From: Clostridia bacterium
GTDB taxonomy: Bacteria > Bacillota > Clostridia > Oscillospirales > CAG-272
DNA: 41,229 nucleotides
Reading direction: 5' to 3'
Assembly (NCBI GenBank): GCA_017531925.1
Contig: JAFXKD010000012.1
Location: 1 to 41,229 of the forward strand
Below are positions 34,925 to 41,229 of the stretch, piece by piece. The translations under genes were made by a program, and so were the position numbers. The notes below the pieces were generated by a model. The model ran no database searches and was not told the origin of the DNA. It saw nothing but the letters and a program-made list of their open reading frames with translations. The first letter of the stretch is position 1, and each line of letters opens with the position of its first letter.

Positions 34925-36280
34925 CTAACCGACGCTTATCTCCTCCGTCGGATTTTTTATATTATTTACTATTTCCTTATGATAGGTAAAGGCTATCGCC
35001 AACGATATAGGCCCTATCCTTCCCAGATACATCGTACAGATAATTATCACCTTTCCTACGGTATTAAGAAACGGCGTAAGATTTCTTGTAAGTCCCACCG
35101 TAGCTGTCGCGCTGACGGTCTCGTAAATTATATCAATCGCAGACGCATCCGTGACCGCGGCAAGAAAAAGCGTTGAAATGCTCATTATGGCAAATGAGGT
35201 CATCGCGACCGCGACCGCCTTTCTTGCGGCTTGGAGCGGAATGCTCCTGTTAAAGAGAGCGACCTCGTTCCTGCCTTTTATCACCGCGTAAGCCGTAACA
35301 GCAAGGACTACAAGTGTGACCGTTTTGATTCCTCCCGCAGTACCGACCGGCGAGCCGCCGACGAACATAAGCAAAAGCGAGGTGAAGGCGCTACCGTTCG
35401 TCAGGTTTTCCTGCGGAACTGATGCAAATCCTGCCGTTCTCGTGGTCACCGACTGAAAAAGCGATACCTGGAGCTTATCAAAAAGGCTCATATTTCCTAT
35501 CGTCAAAGGATTTGAAAACTCAAACGCAAATATTGCAGCAGCGCCCGCAAATATCAGGACCGCCGTGATCCAAAGCACTATCTTTGAATGAAGCGTCAGC
35601 CGCTTGAAGCATCCTATGCCCTGTGTCCTTATGCCCTTGATAACGCGAAACAGATCCCACCATACTATGTATCCAAGACCTCCGAGTATTATCAGGCAGC
35701 ACGTGATGGCATTGACCATAGGATTCGTCGCGTACTGAACAAGGCTCGTTTCTCCTATGATATCTATTCCCGCGTTGCAAAAGGCGGATATTGAGGTAAA
35801 AACCGATATCCATATTCCGCGCGCTCCGTATTCGGGAACGAACACCGTCATATAGAGAAGTGCGCCCGCACCTTCAACGACGAACGTGCCGAGGATCACC
35901 TTTTTTACAAATTTTCCAAGTCCCTCAAGAGAATTGAGATTAAAGGCATCGCTGATAAGACGGCTGTCCTTCAGCTTCATTCTGCGATTGAGCGCAACGG
36001 TTATTCCGGAAAGCACCGTAATTATTCCAAGCCCGCCTATCTGAATAAGCACGAGTATCACTATCTGACCGAAGGTACTCCACGTGCTGTAGGTCGGAAC
36101 GGTAACGAGCCCCGTCACGCAGGTCGCCGTGGTTGCGGTAAAGAGCGCATCGATGTACGGCACACCGTTTCCGCTCTGCGTGCTTATCGGGAGCCAAAGT
36201 AAAAGGCTGCCTATAAGGATCGCTATAAGAAAGCTCAGCAATATGAGATGTGTGGTGCTAAGCTTAATCGTTTTTTTCAC
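34925..36280 (-). CDS. KtrB/TrkH-type potassium uptake pore
   Basis: 451 aa membrane protein with all four selectivity-filter loops visible in order: TATCVTGL, SAFCNAGID, TRTAGF and TATVGLTRNLT. This is the SKT-family pore of a Trk/Ktr system, taking up K+ (often Na+-coupled) with the RCK subunit encoded 9 bp downstream. Start GTG 36280 is preferred since AGGA lies about 9 nt upstream; an in-frame GTG at 36289 abuts the AGGAA itself. It follows the metallophosphoesterase gene by about 20 bp, so the three genes form one operon. Confidence 0.93.
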   Translation of the reverse strand: MKKTIKLSTTHLILLSFLIAILIGSLLLWLPISTQSGNGVPYIDALFTATTATCVTGLVTVPTYSTWSTFGQIVILVLIQIGGLGIITVLSGITVALNRRMKLKDSRLISDAFNLNSLEGLGKFVKKVILGTFVVEGAGALLYMTVFVPEYGARGIWISVFTSISAFCNAGIDIIGETSLVQYATNPMVNAITCCLIILGGLGYIVWWDLFRVIKGIRTQGIGCFKRLTLHSKIVLWITAVLIFAGAAAIFAFEFSNPLTIGNMSLFDKLQVSLFQSVTTRTAGFASVPQENLTNGSAFTSLLLMFVGGSPVGTAGGIKTVTLVVLAVTAYAVIKGRNEVALFNRSIPLQAARKAVAVAMTSFAIMSISTLFLAAVTDASAIDIIYETVSATATVGLTRNLTPFLNTVGKVIIICTMYLGRIGPISLAIAFTYHKEIVNNIKNPTEEISVG

Positions 36281-36302
36281 TGATTTCACTTCCTAAAAAC
36301 TA

Positions 36303-37520
36303 TTATTTATCAAAATAGGGATACATATCGACCGTTTCCTTTTCGTAAAGGGGCTGATATTTGTCCTGATAGTAATTTTCGTGAACAATATCATCAGCGT
36401 CGAACTCACCGTCGGGCGTAAGCGTCAATACCGTGCATCCGCGCTGATATCCCTTGCTTCCTATATCACCGTAGGCGATATAGTCAATGCTGTATCCGTA
36501 AGAGAAAAGAATTCCCTTGTAATCCATAACGAAATTATTAAAATGATCGTGTCCGAAGAACATCGCACGGGTAGAGCCAAGCTCAAGTGCCTTTTCAAAA
36601 AGCTGATCTCCTATCTCGGATTCTGACGCGTAAACCACCACGTCGCCCTCCTCACCGTCGTGACCGTAGAGCCACTTAACGTTATCCGTGTCAGCGCGTC
36701 CGCTTGCGATGAATTCATCGTAGCCGTCCTTTACCTCATAGATCGGAATGTGGAAGAAGCAGAGCGAGGACGCGGGAGAATAAAGCTCTATCATATCCTT
36801 GTACCAGTCCACCTGATCCTGCTTGATAACGTCGTAATTCCACATAAGTGAATCAATAAGACCGCCAATAAGATCCTGACGGATGTAGGAGTGGGAATCG
36901 ATCATAAAAAGCGATTTCGTGATCTCGCCCGCGGTGTTCTTTACGTTGATAACGTGATTTCCCTCGCCCGAAACGCCCTCGGGAGTGTGTGAAAACAAGC
37001 ATCCTTCAAGATCCTCGTCCGCGTACATATCGGCACCCGCGCGTCTTGAATGATAGTTGTACGGCTCAGTATCGTGGTTTCCGAACGCTACCGTCCAATA
37101 AACACCGAGATTTTCCATAAGACGAATGAACATACTGTGCGCATGGGAATTATTGATCGTGCCGCCAAGGCCTATCGCATATGAGATATCGCCCGTAACG
37201 ATAACGAGATCGGGCTTTTCGGCATAAACCATTGCCGCCACCGCGTTGATGGCTTTTTTGTCGCTTTCAGCCTGAATAAATCCGCCGCTCAGATGAATAT
37301 CAGTAAGATGAAGCACCTTGAAATCCTCATCCGTGGTGAAATACCAGTTTCCGTGCTCATCCTTTTCTGGATGGAGCGCAGGCTCCACTCTCTGCTCGCT
37401 GAAGGTGTCGATGTATTCCATCATATCCGCAGCGTTCTTCTCATTTATCAGAGCGATACCGCCAAAGATCGCAACGAGAGCAAGTAAAAATGCAAGAATT
37501 ATCAATAATACCTTTTCCAT
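36303..37520 (-). CDS. Membrane-anchored metallophosphoesterase
   Basis: 405 aa. An N-terminal hydrophobic anchor (residues ~4-26) places the enzyme outside the membrane. The calcineurin-like metal-site motifs are all present in order: HLTDIHLSG (DxH), VIVTGDISY (GD), FGNHD (GNHD), a middle CFFHIPIYE (H) and FGHDHFNNF (GHxH). It should hydrolyse a phosphoester or phosphonate; the family is broad and the substrate unknown. It leads a minus-strand operon with ktrB/trkH and ktrA/trkA, from a promoter at 37549-37577. A glycerophosphodiesterase gene lies divergently next door; that may be coincidence. Confidence 0.92.
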   Translation of the reverse strand: MEKVLLIILAFLLALVAIFGGIALINEKNAADMMEYIDTFSEQRVEPALHPEKDEHGNWYFTTDEDFKVLHLTDIHLSGGFIQAESDKKAINAVAAMVYAEKPDLVIVTGDISYAIGLGGTINNSHAHSMFIRLMENLGVYWTVAFGNHDTEPYNYHSRRAGADMYADEDLEGCLFSHTPEGVSGEGNHVINVKNTAGEITKSLFMIDSHSYIRQDLIGGLIDSLMWNYDVIKQDQVDWYKDMIELYSPASSLCFFHIPIYEVKDGYDEFIASGRADTDNVKWLYGHDGEEGDVVVYASESEIGDQLFEKALELGSTRAMFFGHDHFNNFVMDYKGILFSYGYSIDYIAYGDIGSKGYQRGCTVLTLTPDGEFDADDIVHENYYQDKYQPLYEKETVDMYPYFDK

Positions 37521-37548
37521 AGATCAATATCCTTTCACCTTTTTCCTT

Positions 37549-37577
37549 ATTCTATCACAGTTTTTTCGCTTTGTAAA
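37549..37577 (-). promoter_or_regulatory. Promoter of the phosphoesterase-Ktr operon
   Basis: On the minus strand: TTTACA (37577-37572), 17-bp spacer, TAGAAT (37554-37549). Confidence 0.72.
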
Positions 37578-37613
37578 GCCCTTTCACACAATGTAAACAA
37601 ATTGTTAATATTC

Positions 37614-37642
37614 TTGCTTTTTTCTTTAAACTATGCTAAAAT
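37614..37642 (+). promoter_or_regulatory. Promoter of the glycerophosphodiesterase gene
   Basis: TTGCTT (37614-37619), 17-bp spacer containing an extended TGC, TAAAAT (37637-37642). Confidence 0.62.
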
Positions 37643-37675
37643 CAACTTATCAACCCTATTAAAAGGAGAAAAGCT

Positions 37676-38695
37676 ATGAAAAAATCAATAAAAGGCGCGG
37701 CTCATCCCGCGGTAGTGATCGTAATTTTAGTAATAGTAGCAGCCTTCGCAGTGCTTTACTTCATTCCTAAGCCACAGAGCTTTGAGGGCACCAATCCCCT
37801 TTGCAAAACGGGTGAAGCTCCGATACTCGTGGCTCACAGAGGCGGCGACGGAGAGTTCCCCGGAAATACACTTGAGGCTTTTTATAATGCTTACAGCGTT
37901 GACGAGCGCGTTATAATGGAAACGGATATCAATATCACAAAGGACGGCGTGCTGATCCTCAACCACGAAACGAGCCTCGATAAGAGGACCAACGTCAAAG
38001 GAAATATCGCGGATTGGAATTATACGGATCTGATCGAACAGAGAGTAAATTTCGGCTATCATAATAAAGAGGAGTCGGACGAGCTTTACCCCTTCGCAGA
38101 CGTATACGGCAAGCAGATAAAGCCATCGGATCTTGAAAATTATCCAAACGGTCTTGAAGGCAGGGACCCCGAAATATACCTTGCAACCACACTTGAGGAG
38201 CTTATGCTCGCCTTCCCCGAAAATATCATCAGCATTGAGGTCAAGCAGGGCGGAGACATAGGACTTCTTGCAGTCAAGGAGGCTCTGCGCCTCGTTGAAA
38301 AATATGACGCGTGGGACAGAATAATCTTCGCAAGCTTTAAGGACGAGATCTTTGCGGAATATTGCCGCCTTGATAAATCGGGCAAGGTGCCGGATAGCTT
38401 TATGTACTCCCCCTCCCTTATGGGCGCGGTAAAATACGTCGCATTCTACGTTTTCGGTATTGACGCCTTCTATACCGACGGCATCGCGGTGCTTCAGATA
38501 CCGATGGAGGAATACGGCATTGGACTTTGCAGTAAGCGACTGATAAATAACGCGAGAAAGCATAATATAGCAACTCACTATTGGACGATAAATGACGAGG
38601 ACGATATGAGGAAGCTCATTGAAAACGGCGCGGACGCGATAATGACGGACTATCCTCATAAGCTTAAGGATATCCTTGATAGCTACGAAAAATAA
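37676..38695 (+). CDS. Membrane-anchored glycerophosphodiester phosphodiesterase
   Basis: 339 aa. An N-terminal anchor (~residues 10-30) is followed by a GDPD TIM barrel. Catalytic and metal motifs are VAHRGGDGEFPGNTLEAF (His and Arg of HRG, Glu/Asn of the E(F)PxNT loop), METDINITKDGVLILNHE (E-x-D and the second His), IISIEVKQGG (Glu-x-Lys) and a C-terminal HYWTINDEDDM with GADAIMTDYP. It cleaves glycerophosphodiesters from phospholipid or teichoic acid turnover to glycerol-3-phosphate and an alcohol. AAAAGGAGAA precedes the ATG. It is a single gene between its own promoter and a strong terminator. An anchored form suggests an extracellular substrate. Confidence 0.95.
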   Translation: MKKSIKGAAHPAVVIVILVIVAAFAVLYFIPKPQSFEGTNPLCKTGEAPILVAHRGGDGEFPGNTLEAFYNAYSVDERVIMETDINITKDGVLILNHETSLDKRTNVKGNIADWNYTDLIEQRVNFGYHNKEESDELYPFADVYGKQIKPSDLENYPNGLEGRDPEIYLATTLEELMLAFPENIISIEVKQGGDIGLLAVKEALRLVEKYDAWDRIIFASFKDEIFAEYCRLDKSGKVPDSFMYSPSLMGAVKYVAFYVFGIDAFYTDGIAVLQIPMEEYGIGLCSKRLINNARKHNIATHYWTINDEDDMRKLIENGADAIMTDYPHKLKDILDSYEK

Positions 38696-38703
38696 TATAA
38701 TTC

Positions 38704-38736
38704 AAACTGCGAGAAGAAATTCTCGCAGTTTTTTCT
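38704..38736 (+). terminator. Terminator after the glycerophosphodiesterase gene
   Basis: AAACTGCGAGAA, GAAA loop, TTCTCGCAGTTT, T run. Confidence 0.92.
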
Positions 38737-38775
38737 AAAAACGCAACAAAAAATAATTTTTTTCAAAAAAAGGTA

Positions 38776-38804
38776 TTGACAAACGAGGGGCGTTATGATA
38801 AAAT
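38776..38804 (+). promoter_or_regulatory. tRNA operon promoter
   Basis: TTGACA (38776-38781), 17-bp spacer, TAAAAT (38799-38804), about 28 bp upstream of the first tRNA. Confidence 0.8.
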
Positions 38805-38831
38805 ATACAAGTCGCAGATATGCGCACGAAT

Positions 38832-38908
38832 GGCGGAATAGCTCAGTTGGCTAGAGCAATCGGTTCATACCCGATAGGTCACGGGTTCAAGTCCAGTTTC
38901 CGCTACCA
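38832..38908 (+). tRNA. tRNA-Met (CAT), elongator type
   Basis: 77 nt including encoded CCA. Acceptor GGCGGAA/TTCCGCT opens with G1-U72, as in Bacillus elongator tRNA-Met. The anticodon arm ATCGG-TTCATAC-CCGAT gives CAT. D arm GCTC...GAGC is normal. The T stem ACGGG/CCAGT has a G-A mismatch in its middle pair (51:63), where ACTGG would pair fully. A tRNA-Ile2 reading (modified CAT) is less likely from the acceptor sequence. Confidence 0.93.
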
Positions 38909-38911
38909 TTC

Positions 38912-38986
38912 GGCCCGTTGGTCAAGCGGTTAAGACACGGCCCTTTCACGGCTGTAACATGGGTTCGATTCCCGTACGGGTCACCA
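38912..38986 (+). tRNA. tRNA-Glu (TTC)
   Basis: 75 nt including encoded CCA, 3 bp after tRNA-Met. Acceptor GGCCCGT/ACGGGTC, anticodon arm CGGCC-CTTTCAC-GGCTG giving TTC, and T arm TGGG-TTCGATT-CCCG all fit. The two genes share one promoter and terminator. Confidence 0.95.
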
Positions 38987-38995
38987 AACGCAAAT

Positions 38996-39040
38996 AGCTT
39001 GAACTTTTTTACCACCCAAAAAAGGTTCGGGCTTTTTTGT
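38996..39040 (+). terminator. tRNA operon terminator
   Basis: AGCTTGAACTTTTTT pairs, with two G-T pairs, with AAAAAAGGTTCGGGCT around an ACCACCC loop; T run follows. Confidence 0.82.
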
Positions 39041-39063
39041 TTCTTAGAAGAAGTTAAAAAGTA

Positions 39064-39106
39064 TTAAAAATAGCGGACGGATTAATTCCGTCCGCTATTT
39101 CTTTTG
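39064..39106 (-). terminator. Terminator for the minus-strand pectin-acetylesterase-like gene
   Basis: AAATAGCGGACGGA/TCCGTCCGCTATTT, with the longer T run on the minus strand (TTTTT). It can also back up the tRNA terminator. Confidence 0.82.
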
Positions 39107-39149
39107 ACGATATCAGGCGCATTTTGCAACGTCTATTCGCTTGAGTTAA

Positions 39150-40295
39150 TCAATTTTGTGGTATGGATGACAATAACTCAATACCATAGGATTTTACATC
39201 TCCGTTTATTGCGTTATAAATCCACTCGCCAACACTTACGCCATTTTCAAGCTTATCAAATACGTTGCTGGAAATAATCGTATGCTGCGTGTTACCTGTT
39301 TGCGTATCCTCATTCAAACTCCATATATAGATGCCTATACCCGGGATATTCTCCTGTAGGGCATTTACCATTTCTTTAAGATCATTCTGAAATTTATCTC
39401 CCAGCTCTTTGTTTTTATCCATTTTACCGTTGTCTATATAGGACTGATACTGCATCAGAGTATCGTCGCGGTAGGAGCAATCAAACAGAATTTTTACACT
39501 GTCGCCTCGCTTTTTATACAGAGCTGTTAAGCTATCGAGTACAATATTATCGCTCACAAGATTATCTGAAATTTTCTTCGGTGCCTTCCACAAATCGACT
39601 GCAGTATTATGCCAATCGTTATAAAGGAGCAATGCGCTATCAACACAAACGGTAACATTCGTTGCAGAAGGAAACCTATCGATTACGTCATCTGCAAGCA
39701 GACTCGTTGCAAAACCGCCTGCTGAAAAGCCTGTAACGAGCAATGTGTCGGGATTGCCGATATATTGCTTTGCCTCTTCGATAAAGGCAGCATAATTTGT
39801 GTACCCCTGATGATAAACAACTTTTTCTTTACCGTTTTCTGTGTAGTGATACTCGCCCGTACCACTATGGAAATCACCGCTCGCATAGGGTATTACGAGA
39901 AAAGACCAATTCTTGAACGGATTTGCCGCATCGTCACTGCCAATACCCCACGTTGCAACAAAGTCTTGTCCTGTCATATCCTCGGCATAAAACTCTTTAC
40001 CGCCCCTGCTCGTCTCTTCGGTAATGCTAACTCCACCGCCGAAGAAGTATACTACAAGCTTGTTTTCAGATCCTTTTCTAAAAATTCCGTGCCACTCCTT
40101 GCCGTTCGAGGATCTTGCTGCTTCGGGCGTTATGCGATACCATTTGCCCACTTCCGGTTCGCCCTCTAATTCGGGGTGCTTCATCAAAAATGTTTTAAAT
40201 AATACACAGCTTGTTCCGACAACCATAATTACTATAGCCGCCAAAGCCACAAGTACTATCTTTAAACCAATGTGCTTTCTTTTAACTCCACTCAT
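39150..40295 (-). CDS. Pectin-acetylesterase-like (PAE/NOTUM family) alpha/beta hydrolase, membrane-anchored
   Basis: 381 aa. An N-terminal hydrophobic segment (~residues 10-34, ending ..VGTSC) may be an anchor or, with the Cys, a lipoprotein signal. The pectinacetylesterase fold is suggested by WYRITPEAARSSNGKEWHGI, the oxyanion loop FFGGGVS, the nucleophile elbow VTGFSAGGFATSLLADDV (Ser in GFSAGG) and a late catalytic His in TQHTIIS. PAE family (CE13-type) enzymes remove acetyl esters from pectin, but relatives act on lipids or proteins, so the substrate is inferred from the CE12-like esterase in the same window. AAAGGAGTCGG precedes the ATG, 27 bp after the GH94 gene, so the two are co-transcribed. 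Confidence 0.83.
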   Translation of the reverse strand: MSGVKRKHIGLKIVLVALAAIVIMVVGTSCVLFKTFLMKHPELEGEPEVGKWYRITPEAARSSNGKEWHGIFRKGSENKLVVYFFGGGVSITEETSRGGKEFYAEDMTGQDFVATWGIGSDDAANPFKNWSFLVIPYASGDFHSGTGEYHYTENGKEKVVYHQGYTNYAAFIEEAKQYIGNPDTLLVTGFSAGGFATSLLADDVIDRFPSATNVTVCVDSALLLYNDWHNTAVDLWKAPKKISDNLVSDNIVLDSLTALYKKRGDSVKILFDCSYRDDTLMQYQSYIDNGKMDKNKELGDKFQNDLKEMVNALQENIPGIGIYIWSLNEDTQTGNTQHTIISSNVFDKLENGVSVGEWIYNAINGDVKSYGIELLSSIPQN

Positions 40296-40322
40296 ATCCG
40301 ACTCCTTTTGTAGTATTTACTA

Positions 40323-41229
40323 TTATCCCATAATAACGGTTATTTGTGCGTCATCCAAGTTTGCAATAGACTGCTCGCTGATGTATGCGCCACCCGTAAT
40401 ATCAATAGGATCTCCATTTATAGTTATCGACTTAACTCCGTGACATATATGATCGGGATTGTTCACGCTGATATGTAGCTTATGTCCTCGGTATATACGC
40501 TCTACGGTGTAGCTATCCCATTCTGCAGGAATGGAGGGATCAATAAGAAGTCCCTTCAGAGTAGGTCTTATTCCGAGGATATACTGCGTTGCTACAACGT
40601 CCATCCAGGCGGCTGTTCCCGTCACCTGGGAGACCACACCCCAACCGAATTTTTCATTTGCAACTCCGAGCATCGTTGAGCAATAAGCATATGCTTCGGA
40701 GCGATAACGCTCTACGCCCATCTTTTTAATAACGCTATGCGGCATTACCTGCTTATAATACTGCCAGGCAATATCACCTCTGCCAAGCAGTGCTTCTGCC
40801 ATAATAGCCCAGCAGTTTGCCTGAACGAATATTCCGCCATTTTCGGAAAAGCCTGCAGGCAAGCCGTTTACCATTGACGATTCCTTTGCCGGCCAGCTCG
40901 GGAATCCGGGAGCATTTAGAAGAAGACCGAGGCCGGTATCAAGCTTTTCTCTTGCGCTGTTCATAGCACGAGTATTTTTTTCTTTATCGCCTGCGCCAGA
41001 GATGATCATCCAGCTTTGTGCATTGAGCCAAATGTCCATATACTTTGCCGAGTGGGAGCCAATTGGTAATGAATCATCATCAAGTCCACGAATATACCAA
41101 TCTCCGTCCCAGGCATATTTTGAAAGTGCCTCCTCCTGCTGCTTTATTCTGTCCTTGAATTTCGCTGCAAGCTCATCCTCTCCACGCATCAAAGCAAGCT
41201 CGGATAGCTGCCTGAGAGCATAAATAAGC
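40323..41229 (-). CDS. GH94 glycoside phosphorylase, C-terminal part (5' end off window)
   Basis: About 302 codons are visible, open to the window edge; an internal ATG at 41189 is not the start, since homologous-looking sequence (YALRQLSELAL) continues upstream. GH94 features are YAWDGDWYIRGLDDDSLPIG, an ENGGIFVQANCWAIMAEALL segment near the catalytic centre, then TGTAAWMDV, LGIRPTLKGLLIDPSIPAEW and the C-terminal beta lobe with ERIYRGHKLHISVNNP. Members phosphorolyse beta-linked glucans (cellobiose, cellodextrin, laminaribiose, 1,2-beta-oligoglucan) to sugar-1-phosphate; which one cannot be decided here. There is no signal in the visible part, consistent with a cytosolic enzyme. The esterase-like gene follows it in one operon. 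Confidence 0.86.
   Translation of the reverse strand, partial: LIYALRQLSELALMRGEDELAAKFKDRIKQQEEALSKYAWDGDWYIRGLDDDSLPIGSHSAKYMDIWLNAQSWMIISGAGDKEKNTRAMNSAREKLDTGLGLLLNAPGFPSWPAKESSMVNGLPAGFSENGGIFVQANCWAIMAEALLGRGDIAWQYYKQVMPHSVIKKMGVERYRSEAYAYCSTMLGVANEKFGWGVVSQVTGTAAWMDVVATQYILGIRPTLKGLLIDPSIPAEWDSYTVERIYRGHKLHISVNNPDHICHGVKSITINGDPIDITGGAYISEQSIANLDDAQITVIMG

Noticed and set aside
34292..35176. 294-codon plus-strand frame
   Set aside because: Antisense to the KtrA and KtrB genes, whose motifs are complete; its translation has no recognisable domain.
37727..38659. 310-codon minus-strand frame
   Set aside because: Antisense to the glycerophosphodiesterase gene, which has all catalytic motifs.

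Overview
The window looks like chromosomal DNA of a strictly anaerobic member of the Clostridia (Bacillota), most likely an uncultured gut-type Oscillospirales/Christensenellales relative. The reasons are strong AGGAGG-type ribosome binding sites, vegetative promoters with 17-bp spacers, a pyruvate formate-lyase pair, many radical-SAM and Fe-S enzymes, an archaeal-type prolyl-tRNA synthetase, SEDS and WecG-type envelope genes, and pectin-acting esterases. Placement below class is inference. No phage, transposase, CRISPR array or rRNA is visible.

Layout. (1) 1-5215, minus strand: a TetR-controlled cassette running from tetR through a split-barrel flavoprotein, an atypical SDR, a DUF1295 steroid-5-alpha-reductase-like membrane enzyme, a small membrane protein and a protein cut by the window edge; two of its gaps carry structured repeats. 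(2) 5406-8465: pflB-pflA. (3) 8463-9576: PASTA-like/polysaccharide deacetylase. (4) 9616-12392: tldD and its pmbA/tldE partner. (5) 12393-13779: 1.4 kb of gene-free mosaic repeats. (6) 13780-16430: two SPFH proteins. (7) 16435-17376: pflX-type radical SAM protein; 17929-19188: cinA. (8) 19238-19463: a candidate structured small RNA with its own promoter and terminator. (9) 19521-21557: CE12-like esterase lipoprotein; then DUF4830 protein and WecG/TagA transferase (minus). (10) 22861-24508: proS, broken by a one-base frameshift; 24534-25694: FtsW/RodA-type SEDS protein. (11) 25731-27856: aldo/keto reductase with a membrane-anchored HTH regulator. (12) 27973-31025: a GlpA-like, FAD-oxidoreductase and DUF1667 triad. 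(13) 31567-34221: divergent ROK glucokinase and O-antigen-ligase-like protein. (14) 34265-37577: metallophosphoesterase, KtrB/TrkH and KtrA/TrkA operon; 37614-38736: glycerophosphodiester phosphodiesterase. (15) 38776-39040: tRNA-Met and tRNA-Glu. (16) 39150-41229: pectin-acetylesterase-like protein and the C-terminal part of a GH94 phosphorylase.

The most unusual signal is non-coding. Three dispersed 136-nt elements (13474, 17497, 31131) share an 8-bp closing helix and three internal hairpins whose sequences differ between copies while pairing is kept, so structure is conserved rather than sequence. A second family of four shorter elements (2172, 2286, 3485, 12498) uses the same design: a fixed GCAAATT/AATTTGC closing stem around two sequence-variable hairpins. 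A separate small-RNA candidate at 19273-19463 carries two C/U-rich anti-Shine-Dalgarno segments and has an arm complementary to the proS translation start region. I regard these as the best candidates for something undescribed; the TetR-controlled redox cassette comes second.
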